A stretch of 64,000 nt of DNA from Chloroflexota bacterium (GTDB lineage: Bacteria; Chloroflexota; Anaerolineae; SpSt-313), in contig JAKPJZ010000096.1 in assembly GCA_029553955.1 (NCBI GenBank), positions 1-64,000 of the forward strand, in the 5' to 3' direction. Made by a program: the position numbers and the translations under genes. Each line of letters opens with the position of its first letter. Position 1 is the stretch's first letter. The notes under the pieces are model-generated. The model had not been told where the DNA came from, did no database searches, and saw nothing but the letters and a program-made list of their open reading frames with translations. Shown piece after piece: positions 6,808 to 15,524 of the stretch.

Positions 6808-9729
6808 ATGAGGGAAGCGATCTCACCCTGGATGAAGCGCCTCAGAGTGCTCCTGGGGAATCCTTGGGCCGAGCGCGCCATCAAGTTCGTCCTCGTGCCG
6901 GTCCTCCTGCTCTGCAGCCTCTGGTTGCCTCCGGTCTCTCTCGGCGTACGCCTCTTCCACATCGACCTGCCCCAGGTGACAGCTGCCGGTGGCGTGGTCG
7001 GTGAGGAAGGTGGAGGGCGCCTGGCTGTGGCGCCGGGCGCGCTCAGCGGCCAGATGCGGCTGAGGCTGCGGACGGTGGAGCAGACCGGCCAGGGTGATGC
7101 CGCGCAGGCCCTCAAGGCGGTGCCGGCCAACCTGCAGGTGCTGGGGCCGCTCTACTTCTTTGATGCCTACGGCAGCCGGCCCAAGGAGGCACAGTTCACT
7201 GCGCCGCTGCCGGCGGGGCTGCCCGATGCGAGCGCACTCGATAGCCTCGACGTCTACGCCTGGGACGGCAAGCAGTGGCAGTGGGTGCCCAGCCAGGCGA
7301 TGGGCGATACGCAGCAGGTGGAGGCGGCCCTGACGTCGCTGCCGCTGGCCCTAGCCACTGTGCAGTCGCAGCCGCAGGGCCTGGCCATCGGCGTCGGGGC
7401 GCCCGATGTGGCCGCGGTGAACGCCGCGCCGCTCGACGTGGCCGCCGAGCTGTACCTGGCCGGCCTCTCGCTGGGCGACGGCGGCGCGGTGAGCGGTGAG
7501 ATCGCGCTGAGCTCGGCGCCCGAGCAGTTGCTGGTGCTGCCGGCGCTCTCCAACCGGGTGAACGGCGTGGCCCGCAGCGACTGGGTGGCCAATATCCTGG
7601 TCGACGCGAAGGCGCGGGCCGACCACGTCAAGGCGATCGTCGCCGCGGTCAGCAAGGGCGGCTACAAGGGCCTGAGCCTCGAGTACACCGGCCTCGACGA
7701 AAGCCTGCGCGACGATTTCTCGGGCTTTGCTGCCGAGCTGGCCTCGACCCTACGCCAGTCGGGCAAGGTGCTCGCTGTGCGTGTCGACGAGCCCAAGCGC
7801 ACCGCCGGCGGCGCGTGGAGCACGGCCGGCTACGACTGGGCGGCGCTGGGCGGGGCGGCCGACATCCTGCGCGTCCCGGCGATGAGCGACGCGGCGGCCT
7901 ATGGCCCTGGCGGTGCGATGGAGGCCTGCCTGCGCGAGCTCATCCGCCAGGTCGACCGGCGCAAGGTGCAGCTCATCGTCGATGCCAACGCGGTCGACCA
8001 GGTGGGCGATACGCGGCGCCCGCTGGTGTATGGCGATGCGCTGTCGCTGGCCGGCCAGGGCGCCGTGGCCCCGGATGACGGCGTGGTCTTGCCCGGCCAG
8101 CCCCTGGCGGTGCAGTTGCCGCAGTTGGGCTCGGGCTTGCAGCGGAATGCCGCGAGCGGCCATACCTACTTTACCTTCAAGGATGGCTCCGGCGCTCAGC
8201 ACCAGGTCTGGGTCGAGAACGCCTCCAGCGTGCAGGTCAAGCTGGCGCTGGCCCAGCAGTTCTCCCTGCACGGCGTGGCCATCGACAACCTGGCCGGCAC
8301 GGCCAACGATGCCCACATCTGGGAGACGGTGCGCATCGCACGCACGCCCACCGGCCGTGGCGGCACGCCGGCAGTGGCCGCTGAGCGCTACTGCGTCGTT
8401 TGGCAGGTGCAGAACGACGAGGGCCAGGTGATCGACCAGGGCACGTGCCCGGCCGATGCGCCGGCGGTCACCTGGACGGCGGCCGAGGAGCCCGGCGAGT
8501 ACACGCTCACCCTGGCGATCTCGGAGGACGGCGGCAAAACGACCCTGGGCACGCCGAGCACGCTGGCGCTGAACATCCCCACGCCGACGCCCAGCCCGAC
8601 GCCGATCCCGAGCCCAACGCCTCAACCCAAGCCTACCACGGCGCCTGTCGCGCCCCCGGTCACTGCGCCGCCGCCACGCGCGACGGGTGGGTTCTTTGGC
8701 TACGGCATCCAGCTCGACATGGTCACCGACGTCAACTATGACAACAGCCTGGGCAAAGTGCAGGCGCTGGGGTTTGGCTGGGTCAAGCAGCAGATCGAGT
8801 GGTTCCGCTTCAACCCTGGCCCTGGGCAGTACGACTGGGGCCGCATGGACGCCATCGTCGATGCCTGCACGGCGCGGGGCATCAAGCTGCTCTTCAGCGT
8901 GGTCAAGGCGCCCGAGTGGGCGCGCCCCGGCGACGACGACAAGAGCGTAGCCGGCCCGCCAGCCGACCCCGGCACCTATGCCGAGTTTGTCAGGCAGATG
9001 GCCGCGCGCTACAAGGGCCGCGTGCAGGCCTACGAGATCTGGAACGAGCAGAACCTGTGGTACGAGTGGGGCGGCCAGGGTGGGCGCCTGAGCGCGGCCA
9101 GGTATGTGCAGTTGCTCAAGGCTGCCTACGGGGCCATCAAGTCGGTGGACCCCGGCGCCGTGGTCATCAGCGGCGCGCTCACACCCACCGGCTACAACGA
9201 CGGCAACATCGCCATCGACGATCAGCAGTACCTGCGCCAGATGTACGACAATGGGCTGCGCTACTACTGCGATGCCGTCGGCGCGCACCCTTCGGGCTTT
9301 AACAACCCGCCCGATGCCGACTGGCGCACGTACCGCGACCCGGCCAACAGCTTCCAGGCCGTCGGGCACCCGAGCTGGTTCTTCCGCGGCACGATGGAAG
9401 GGTACCGGAACATCATGGTCGCTTACGGCGACGGCGGCAAGCGCATCTGGCCGACCGAGTTCGGCTGGGCATCGGTCGACGGCTTTGGCCGGGGCCCGGC
9501 CGCCGGCTACGAATACGCCTCCGACAACTCGGCCGACGAGCAGGCACAGTACCTCGTGCGCGCCTACCAGATGGGCAAGAACTGGGGCTTTGTGGGCCCG
9601 ATGTTCCTGTGGAACCTGAACTTTGCGCCGCTGTGCGGGCCGGGCGACGAAAAGTCGGCCTTTAGCATCGTGGACCCTGGCTGGGGCGCGCGCCCGGCGT
9701 TCAACGCCCTGGCGGGCATGGGCAAGTAG
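6808..9729 (+). CDS. Large secreted protein with degenerate GH18-like and C-terminal GH-A glycosidase domains
   Basis: A 973-residue protein with one N-terminal membrane or signal segment (about 25-47). Residues about 240-490 resemble the GH18-like barrel of spore-coat YdhD-type proteins (GYKGLSLEYTGLDES, then VAFRV-like strands), though the acid motif is unconventional. A PT-rich linker covers about 590-625. The C-terminal (beta/alpha)8 domain has the YEIWNEQN acid/base motif (Glu747) and the WPTEFGW nucleophile motif (Glu884), as in GH5/GH39-like clan A enzymes. It is expected outside the cell on polysaccharide. The next gene carries the same C-terminal domain, so the two probably act together. 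Confidence 0.7.
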   Translation: MREAISPWMKRLRVLLGNPWAERAIKFVLVPVLLLCSLWLPPVSLGVRLFHIDLPQVTAAGGVVGEEGGGRLAVAPGALSGQMRLRLRTVEQTGQGDAAQALKAVPANLQVLGPLYFFDAYGSRPKEAQFTAPLPAGLPDASALDSLDVYAWDGKQWQWVPSQAMGDTQQVEAALTSLPLALATVQSQPQGLAIGVGAPDVAAVNAAPLDVAAELYLAGLSLGDGGAVSGEIALSSAPEQLLVLPALSNRVNGVARSDWVANILVDAKARADHVKAIVAAVSKGGYKGLSLEYTGLDESLRDDFSGFAAELASTLRQSGKVLAVRVDEPKRTAGGAWSTAGYDWAALGGAADILRVPAMSDAAAYGPGGAMEACLRELIRQVDRRKVQLIVDANAVDQVGDTRRPLVYGDALSLAGQGAVAPDDGVVLPGQPLAVQLPQLGSGLQRNAASGHTYFTFKDGSGAQHQVWVENASSVQVKLALAQQFSLHGVAIDNLAGTANDAHIWETVRIARTPTGRGGTPAVAAERYCVVWQVQNDEGQVIDQGTCPADAPAVTWTAAEEPGEYTLTLAISEDGGKTTLGTPSTLALNIPTPTPSPTPIPSPTPQPKPTTAPVAPPVTAPPPRATGGFFGYGIQLDMVTDVNYDNSLGKVQALGFGWVKQQIEWFRFNPGPGQYDWGRMDAIVDACTARGIKLLFSVVKAPEWARPGDDDKSVAGPPADPGTYAEFVRQMAARYKGRVQAYEIWNEQNLWYEWGGQGGRLSAARYVQLLKAAYGAIKSVDPGAVVISGALTPTGYNDGNIAIDDQQYLRQMYDNGLRYYCDAVGAHPSGFNNPPDADWRTYRDPANSFQAVGHPSWFFRGTMEGYRNIMVAYGDGGKRIWPTEFGWASVDGFGRGPAAGYEYASDNSADEQAQYLVRAYQMGKNWGFVGPMFLWNLNFAPLCGPGDEKSAFSIVDPGWGARPAFNALAGMGK

Positions 9730-9730
9730 C

Positions 9731-9822
9731 GCTGTCAACGGATTGTGAGAACGGATTGAACGGAGTGGCCTCGTCGGAGGCGGATAATCCGTTCAATCCG
9801 TTCCCCAAAATGCGTTGACAGC
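9731..9822. repeat. Two-block inverted repeat between the glycosidase genes
   Basis: GCTGTCAACG (9731-9740) is inverted at 9813-9822. Inside it, AACGGATTGAACGGA (9750-9764) is inverted at 9788-9802. This nested palindrome lacks a T-tract and looks more like a MITE remnant than a terminator. Confidence 0.75.
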
Positions 9823-9844
9823 ACGCTAGAAATGGAGAGGCACA

Positions 9845-11161
9845 GTGAAAGCGAACCGCAAATGGCGTGCGAGCCGGCGCTGGGCGTGCCATGCCATCCT
9901 GCTGGCCCTGGCGTTGAGCCTGGTGCTGTCGGCCTGCGCCCGGCCCGAGCCGACGCCTAAGCCGACCGCCGAGCCGCCGGCGACCGCTGTGGTGGCGCCA
10001 TCGGCGACGAATACCGACGTCCCGGCAAGCCCGGTGCCGCCCACGGCCACCGAAGCGCCGGCCGCCGAGCAGACGGCGACTGTGCCACCCGCCGGCGCGA
10101 CGGCCACGCCGCTGCCGAACCCGGCGCCGGCCACCGTCCGCCTGAACTCGCCCGAGTATGGCATGCAGGCCTTCCTCTGGTGGCGGCCCGAAGTGGCCTC
10201 GCGCGATGTGCAACTCGTCAAGAACGCCGGCTTTGGCTGGATCAAGCAGGGCATCGGCTGGCGCGAGGTGGAGCTCGAGAAGGGCCAGTTCAACTGGACG
10301 CAGCTCGACGACATTGCCAAGTGGATCGGCGAGCAGCAGCTCGATCTGATCGCGCGCCTCGACCATCAGCCCCAGTGGGCCGGCGGCGGCTTTCCCACCA
10401 ATGGGCCGCCGACCAACTATCAGGATTTCGGGGATTTCGTCTACGCCCTCGCCAGCCGCTACAAAGGCCGCTTCCGGGCCTATGAGATCTGGAACGAGCC
10501 CAACCTGGCCCGCGAGTGGGGCGGCCAGCCCCCCAGCCCGGCGCAGTACGCGGCGCTGCTCAAGGTGGCCTATGCGCGCATCAAGCAGGCCGACCCCAAC
10601 GCCATCGTCGTCTCGGCCGGCCTGACGCCCACCGGCACCTACAGCGCTGAGGCCATGCCCGACGACGTCTACCTGGAGCAGCTCTACCAGGCCATGGGCG
10701 GCTCGAGCGCCGGCTACTTTGACGCCCTCGGCGCCCACGCGCCCGGCTACAAGGCGCCGCCCGAGACGAGCCCCGAGCAGGTGGCGGCCGACCCGGCCTA
10801 CGGCGGGCAGCGCTTCTTCTGCTTCCGCCGCGTCGAGGACCTGCGCAAAATCATGGTCAAGTACGGCGATACCAACAAGCAGATCTACATCCTCGAAATG
10901 GGTTGGACGAGCGACCCGGTGAACGCCGCGTACGCCTGGCACCGGGTGACCGAGCAGGAAAAGGCCGACTACCTGGTGCGCGCCTACCAATACGCCAAGC
11001 AGAACTGGTCGCCCTGGATCGGCCTGATGTCGCTGATCTACATCGTGGACCCCGGCTGGACGGAGCAGAACGAGCAATACTGGTGGGCCATCACCGACCC
11101 CGGCTATCCCGACGTCAAGCCGCGGCCGGCCTACACGGCCCTGCAAGCCATGCCCAAATAG
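9845..11161 (+). CDS. Glycosidase-fold lipoprotein (GH5/GH39-like)
   Basis: A 438-residue lipoprotein. A basic N-terminus, a hydrophobic stretch and the lipobox LVLSAC (about residues 26-31) predict export and lipidation. A PT/A-rich tether runs to about 100. The rest is a clan-A barrel with YEIWNEPN (Glu218, acid/base) and YILEMGWTS (Glu351, nucleophile). It aligns throughout with the C-terminal domain of the preceding gene, including LTPTG and the AHAPG/GAHPSG block, so the pair arose by duplication. It is likely a cell-surface glycoside hydrolase. The substrate is not deducible, and beta-xylosidase-like annotation is common for such proteins. Confidence 0.75.
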   Translation: MKANRKWRASRRWACHAILLALALSLVLSACARPEPTPKPTAEPPATAVVAPSATNTDVPASPVPPTATEAPAAEQTATVPPAGATATPLPNPAPATVRLNSPEYGMQAFLWWRPEVASRDVQLVKNAGFGWIKQGIGWREVELEKGQFNWTQLDDIAKWIGEQQLDLIARLDHQPQWAGGGFPTNGPPTNYQDFGDFVYALASRYKGRFRAYEIWNEPNLAREWGGQPPSPAQYAALLKVAYARIKQADPNAIVVSAGLTPTGTYSAEAMPDDVYLEQLYQAMGGSSAGYFDALGAHAPGYKAPPETSPEQVAADPAYGGQRFFCFRRVEDLRKIMVKYGDTNKQIYILEMGWTSDPVNAAYAWHRVTEQEKADYLVRAYQYAKQNWSPWIGLMSLIYIVDPGWTEQNEQYWWAITDPGYPDVKPRPAYTALQAMPK

Positions 11162-11172
11162 CAAGACCTGAC

Positions 11173-11220
11173 GCAGCGAGACCTGACAGGTCTTCGAAGG
11201 CCTGTCAGGTCTCGCTGCTC
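11173..11220. terminator. Bidirectional hairpin terminator
   Basis: An 18-bp perfect stem (11173-11190 with 11201-11218) has a 10-nt loop and is followed by CTTT on the plus strand. It lies between convergent genes. Its GACCTGACAGGTC-type sequence is also a repeat type (family G) seen near 37907 and 38170. Confidence 0.7.
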
Positions 11221-11221
11221 T

Positions 11222-11512
11222 TTACTCTGCCGAGCCGTGCACGCAAAAGTAGTTCGTGTCCAGCTCGTGCGAGCGCCAGACGCCGCACGTGGGGCACATG
11301 CAAGCCTTATTCACCTGCATATCGTTGCACGACGATTGGCCCTTCATCTGCGCGCAGTAGATGCCCTCCACCTGCTCGGGCGGCGGCTGCGAAGCGCAGG
11401 TGGTGAACTTTAGGCCGCCGGTCCTTTGGCTGACGCAGGTGGAGCCGTTGTGTACCTTGCAGGTGCTGCACTGGCAGTCCTGCAGTTGCTGAAAGTTGTA
11501 CTCGACCTTCAT
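11222..11512 (-). CDS. Cys-rich DUF2769 protein
   Basis: A 96-residue protein starting at MKVEYNFQQLQDCQC. The eleven cysteines are arranged largely as C-x-C-x-x-C, C, C-x-x-x-x-x-C, C-M-C-P-x-C and a final FC, the layout of the DUF2769 family found in archaea and bacteria with metal or redox biology. It probably binds zinc or another metal, but its function is unknown. It converges on the glycosidase lipoprotein gene across the terminator and is divergent from the KaiC-like gene. Confidence 0.75.
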   Translation of the reverse strand: MKVEYNFQQLQDCQCSTCKVHNGSTCVSQRTGGLKFTTCASQPPPEQVEGIYCAQMKGQSSCNDMQVNKACMCPTCGVWRSHELDTNYFCVHGSAE

Positions 11513-11578
11513 CCTCGCTCTGCCCTCCAAACGCGTTTCTGTTTCGGCTGTAGCTGCTCCGCTGTGCTGTTCAGGAGC

Positions 11579-11668
11579 TTGTCATTGCGAGCGCAGCGAA
11601 GCAGTCTCCTATGCGGGAGGTGTGCCCTGTCGTGGCTGGAGATTGCTTCGCTGCGGCTCGCAATGACA
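11579..11668. repeat. Family C MITE copy
   Basis: The ends TTGTCATTGCGAGCGCAGCGAAG and the inverted TTGCTTCGCTGC...CTCGCAATGACAG flank a short core with CTCC/GGAG. No transposase is inside. Confidence 0.75.
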
Positions 11669-11789
11669 GACCAAGGTTCTCTGCACGATACTCGGGTCGT
11701 CCAGCACGATGCGTGCCATATCTCAGGTGCTTCGTGCTCCAAACTCTGGCACGTATGTTGCTGCTGCTCCAGCCGGAGGTTGCGGCAGC

Positions 11790-13232
11790 ATGGCGCAAGC
11801 AGGGCAGGCGAAACCCAGGATCATCGATACCGGGGTCCCCAACCTGGATCTCGTCCTCGGCGGCGGTCTGCAGCAGCACAACTCGTATATCTTTGCCGGC
11901 GGCTCGGGGACGGGCAAGTCGGTCCTGGTGCAGCAGGTTGCCTTTCACCGGGCGAGCCTCGGCGAGCGGGTGCTCTTCGTCACCGGCCTCGACGAGCCCC
12001 ACCACAATCTCCTGGAGCACTTTTCTACCTTCCGCTTTGCCGATTTCAAGCTGGTGGGCCCGCAGATCGAAACGGTGAGCATGGTGCCCTTCCTCGACCG
12101 GCCGGTGCCGGAAAAGATCAACGTCCTGCGCAAGACGGTGCTCAACTCGCGGCCCAAGATGGTCATTATCGACGGCCTGCGCAGCTTTGCGGCCTACACT
12201 GGCGGCATGGAGGGCCTGTTCGAGTTCCTCTACGGGCTCACCTCCTGGTTCGCCGTCGAGGGCATCACACTCCTCCTGACCAAGACGGTGGACCCCGACG
12301 AGCCGCAGGATAACCCCGAGTTTGGCCTGACCGATGGCGTCATCGCCCTGCAGCGCAAGCTTGTCGACGGCCATACCGTACGCTGCCTGTGGGTGCGCAA
12401 GATGCGTGGCCAGAAGGCGTTGGAGGGATTGCACCCCTTCGCCATCGACGCCAACGGCATCATGCTGTGGCCCCGGCTGCAGGCGACCTTTCAACTGGAG
12501 GACCGCCCAGTCAGCCCTGAGCGGGCGCCCTTCGGCCTGCCGGCGCTCGACGCCATGCTCGGCGGCGGCCTGCCCGAGGCGACGACGACCCTCGTGGCCG
12601 GCGAGACCGGGGCCGGCAAGACGATGCTGGCCCTGGCCTTCCTGGCCGGCGGGGCCGGGCGCAACGAGCCAGGGCTGTGGCTGGGGTTCCGCGAGACCCG
12701 CTCGCAGCTCCTGGCGATGGCGGCGCCGCTGGGCGGCGACCTGGGCGGCCAGGCTCAGTTCATCACCATGGCCCCTATGGAGCTCGACCCGGATCGGCTT
12801 GGCTGGCTTGTGCAGCACAAGGTCGCCGAGATGGGCATCAAGCGGCTCGTGCTCGACGGGGCCGAGCTGCTGGCCAATGCCTTCCCCAACGGCCGCGAGC
12901 GAAGCGAGTTCCTGACCTGGCTGGCCCAGTACCTGCCGCAGCAGGGCGTCACTGGCCTGATCACGCAGTTGGCGCCCCGACCTGCCGGAGCGGCTGGCCT
13001 CGCCGACGCCGCGCTGGCGCCAATGGCGCAGAACGTGATCGTGCTGCGCCAGGTGCACGAGCAGGCCCGGCTGCGGCGGGCCATCGCCGTCCTCAAGATG
13101 GCCGGCCCCGGATATGACGCGACGATTCGCGAGCTCACAGTCGATGGGCACGGCCTCACGGTGGGCGAGCCGCTCAGCGCAGAGGGCCAACCCGCCCTGG
13201 AGGTTTGGGCGCCCAGCCGCGAGCCGGCGTAG
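11790..13232 (+). CDS. Double-domain KaiC-like RecA ATPase
   Basis: A 480-residue protein. The ATG at 11790 is chosen because GGAGG lies at 11775-11779; an upstream ATG lacks a site. It has two RecA folds in tandem: Walker A GGSGTGKS (Lys43) with MVIIDGL as Walker B, and a second Walker A GETGAGKT (Lys277) with RLVLDGAE. This double architecture is that of the KaiC / gas-vesicle GvpD / signalling ATPase group. There is no KaiB, KaiA or clock output gene here. A CheY-like receiver follows about 120 nt downstream, so a two-component-coupled ATPase switch is more likely than a circadian clock. Confidence 0.8.
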   Translation: MAQAGQAKPRIIDTGVPNLDLVLGGGLQQHNSYIFAGGSGTGKSVLVQQVAFHRASLGERVLFVTGLDEPHHNLLEHFSTFRFADFKLVGPQIETVSMVPFLDRPVPEKINVLRKTVLNSRPKMVIIDGLRSFAAYTGGMEGLFEFLYGLTSWFAVEGITLLLTKTVDPDEPQDNPEFGLTDGVIALQRKLVDGHTVRCLWVRKMRGQKALEGLHPFAIDANGIMLWPRLQATFQLEDRPVSPERAPFGLPALDAMLGGGLPEATTTLVAGETGAGKTMLALAFLAGGAGRNEPGLWLGFRETRSQLLAMAAPLGGDLGGQAQFITMAPMELDPDRLGWLVQHKVAEMGIKRLVLDGAELLANAFPNGRERSEFLTWLAQYLPQQGVTGLITQLAPRPAGAAGLADAALAPMAQNVIVLRQVHEQARLRRAIAVLKMAGPGYDATIRELTVDGHGLTVGEPLSAEGQPALEVWAPSREPA

Positions 13233-13234
13233 CC

Positions 13235-13275
13235 TAGCCCCCTTGGCCGCCACGGGCGGCTTGTGGGCGTCGTTT
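13235..13275. repeat. Fragment of family B MITE
   Basis: AGCCTAGCCCCCTTGGCCGC followed by GGCGGCTTGTGGGCGTCG matches the interior of the element at 27609-27750 but lacks both terminal repeats. It separates the KaiC-like gene from its receiver gene. Confidence 0.65.
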
Positions 13276-13352
13276 CGTGCTGGGGGCCAACCCGCCCTGG
13301 AGGGCGGCATCGAGCCGGCCCGCCGGCCGGTCTAGATAAAGGTGGAGAACAG

Positions 13353-13724
13353 ATGGCGCAGATACTGGTGGTCGAAGATGAAGTGGCGCTCGTCGATGTC
13401 ATCAAAACGGTGCTCACGAGCAGCGGCCACACCATCCTGCAGGCCTACGATGGGCAGACCGGCCTCGACACTGCCCTGCGCGAGCGCCCGGCCCTCGTCG
13501 TCGCCGACCATATGCTGCCGCTCAAGACGGGGCTGGAGATGTGCCATGACCTGAAGGAGGCCAAGCTGGAGCCGCCCATCCCCTTCATGCTCATGACGGC
13601 CGGCAACGTCCCCCTGGAAGACAGTTGCCCCGATGCCGTCTTGCGCAAGCCGTTCGCCATTGAAGAGCTTGAGGAAATGGTCAACTCGCTCCTCTTGACC
13701 CGCGCGCCCAGCTTCTTCGGGTAA
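13353..13724 (+). CDS. Single-domain response regulator (CheY-like receiver)
   Basis: A 123-residue receiver with no output domain. Acidic residues Glu8, Asp9 and Glu10 (VVEDE), the phospho-acceptor Asp52 (VVADHMLP), the Thr of LMTAG and the Lys of RKPF are all present, so it should be phosphorylatable. The start follows GGTGGAG. The partner kinase is not in the window. Position behind the KaiC-like gene suggests it transmits phosphorylation to or from that ATPase. Confidence 0.85.
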   Translation: MAQILVVEDEVALVDVIKTVLTSSGHTILQAYDGQTGLDTALRERPALVVADHMLPLKTGLEMCHDLKEAKLEPPIPFMLMTAGNVPLEDSCPDAVLRKPFAIEELEEMVNSLLLTRAPSFFG

Positions 13725-13934
13725 CCCGGCGCTCGCTCTCCCGCACTACAAGCAAGGGGCTTTGGGTGTATCCTGGGGTCAACACCGTTCAGATATGGTA
13801 CTCTCGCGGTCGACATGCCTCGCGTATCGCAAGCCCCCCACCCCCAGCCTGCACCCTTTGGGCGCAGGCCCTAGCCCCGCCCCCGCACCGGGGGCGGGGA
13901 AAGATGATGGGATATACCCGGGGCTTTCACATCC

Positions 13935-13962
13935 TTGACACAGCGCCATAGTACGCTAGAAT
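13935..13962 (+). promoter_or_regulatory. Promoter of the radical SAM gene
   Basis: TTGACA (13935-13940) and TAGAAT (13957-13962) are separated by 16 nt. The preceding 13872-13902 holds a GC-only hairpin (CCCCGCCCCCG / CGGGGGCGGGG type) without a T-tract. Confidence 0.6.
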
Positions 13963-14010
13963 GACTTATGTACACCGGGCGGTTGCTGTCGGAAAGGGTG
14001 TGAAGAGGGT

Positions 14011-15297
14011 TTGCTGGACCTGGCCGTTGTCCTTGTGGGCCATCGCAAGAACTGGAACAGCCTGGCGGCGCTCGCCGGCGCGCTGGAGGTCGATGCGCGC
14101 TTGCGCGAGCTGGCGCTGCACTTTGCCCGGCCCGGCGCGCCGGCGCTGGCGCAGGTGCAGGAACTGGCCGCCCGGCAGGCGCTCGTGGTGGTGGGCTACT
14201 CGTTCATGAGCCCCGACCTGGCACGTGTGGCCGCCGAACTGGCCGAGCTGCGCGGCATGTTGCGCGAAGGTGCGCTCGGCAACGTGCGCCTGGTGGCGGG
14301 TGGCCCCCACGCCACGGCGGCCTGGCAGAGCACCCTGGCCCTGGGCTTTGACTATGCCGTGGTGGGCGAGGGTGAGGCCGCTTTCCCCGAGCTGCTGTGC
14401 GAGCTCGCTGCCGGGCGCGACGGCTCGGCGGTGCGCGGCGTGGCCTGGCGCTCGCTGGAGGGCGCTCGCGTCTTCAACGGCCGGGCGCGCCCGGTGTCGC
14501 TCGCGGACTATCCGCCCTTTTCGGCGCGCTATCGCCGCCAAGGGCCGATCGAGATCACGCGGGGCTGCGTGCACCGCTGCCGCTTCTGCGCCACGCCGTT
14601 CCTGGCCGGGCGCCGCCTGCGCCACCGGCCGCTCGGCGCCGTACTCGCCGCTGTGGAGAGCTGCCTGCGCGAGGGCGTCGACCAGATCCGCTTCATTGCG
14701 CCCGACAGCCTGGCCTACGGCTCGGCCGACGGCCGGCCACGGCTCGACCTGCTGGAGGCACTGCTGCGCGGCGCGAGCGAGATGGCCGGCCGGGCCAACA
14801 TCTTCCTGGGCTCGTTTCCGTCGGAAGTGCGGCCCGAGTCGGTCAGCGCGCCGGCGGTGGAGCTGATCGCCCGCTATTGCGGCAATGACAACCTGGTGGT
14901 GGGGGCGCAATCGGGCAGCGCGCGCCAGCTCGAGGCGATGCGGCGTGGCCACACCGTCGCCGATGTACGCCGTGCCGTGAAGATCATCCAGGGCGCCGGC
15001 CTGCGCGCCAACGTCGATATCATCTTTGGCCTGCCGGGCGAGACGGCCGAGGACCGCGAGCTGACCTTCGGCCTCATCGACGAGTTGGCCGCGCGCGGCG
15101 CCCGCATCCACAGCCATACCTTCCTGCCGCTCCCCGGCTCGCCGTGGGCCACGTGCCCGCCCGGCGAGGTGGATGCCGCGACTGCGCGTCGCCTGGGTGC
15201 CCTCGCCGGCCAGGGTGCCCAATATGGCTCGTGGCAGGTGCAGGCGCAACAGGCGCGCGAGATGGTCGAGCTCATGGCGCGGCTGGCGGCTTTGTAG
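14011..15297 (+). CDS. B12-binding domain radical SAM protein
   Basis: A 428-residue protein with a TTG start (GGAAAGGG 12 nt upstream). Residues 1-150 form the cobalamin-binding Rossmann domain (VVVGYSF, GGPHAT, VVGEGEAAFPEL). The radical SAM cluster motif is Cys186-x3-Cys190-x2-Cys193 in ITRGCVHRCRFC. The C-terminus has the GLPGETAEDRELT block. It most resembles the TIGR04013 (MJ_1487-type) group, whose reaction is unknown. Its TAG stop is inside a small GTAGTGAGCGC hairpin of the family J type. It is transcribed from its own promoter. Confidence 0.8.
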   Translation: MLDLAVVLVGHRKNWNSLAALAGALEVDARLRELALHFARPGAPALAQVQELAARQALVVVGYSFMSPDLARVAAELAELRGMLREGALGNVRLVAGGPHATAAWQSTLALGFDYAVVGEGEAAFPELLCELAAGRDGSAVRGVAWRSLEGARVFNGRARPVSLADYPPFSARYRRQGPIEITRGCVHRCRFCATPFLAGRRLRHRPLGAVLAAVESCLREGVDQIRFIAPDSLAYGSADGRPRLDLLEALLRGASEMAGRANIFLGSFPSEVRPESVSAPAVELIARYCGNDNLVVGAQSGSARQLEAMRRGHTVADVRRAVKIIQGAGLRANVDIIFGLPGETAEDRELTFGLIDELAARGARIHSHTFLPLPGSPWATCPPGEVDAATARRLGALAGQGAQYGSWQVQAQQAREMVELMARLAAL

Positions 15298-15323
15298 TGA
15301 GCGCTTCAGCGCTTCGTCCCCTG

Positions 15324-15398
15324 GCCATGGTGCAACTGCTCAGCCCGTCATTGCTTCGCTGCGGCTCGCAATGACGGGCTGAGCAGTTGCACCATGGC
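15324..15398. repeat. Short family C palindrome
   Basis: A 30-bp perfect inverted repeat (15324-15353 with 15369-15398) has a 15-nt loop CTTCGCTGCGGCTCG. It has the family C ends (GCAACTGCTCAGCC, CGTCATTG) but only the tip of the core. It may also terminate the radical SAM transcript. Confidence 0.8.
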
Positions 15399-15524
15399 GC
15401 GAGGCGGCCCGCCATTTGCCTGCACTCGGCACCTGTGCCATACTTGAGGGTGCGGCCAGCGTCGCTCGCATCGGCTCAGCCTCGCCCCACAAGGGGCGCT
15501 ACACACGAAGGATCGCGCACCTGC

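Noticed and set aside
7750-9738. A 662-residue open frame on the minus strand
   Set aside because: It is the antisense of the glycosidase-fold gene; composition is Arg/Gly/Ala/His-rich with no domain, typical of GC-rich shadow frames.
11790-13232. A circadian clock locus
   Set aside because: Only the KaiC-like fold is present; no kaiA, kaiB or sasA/rpaA-type output is in the window.
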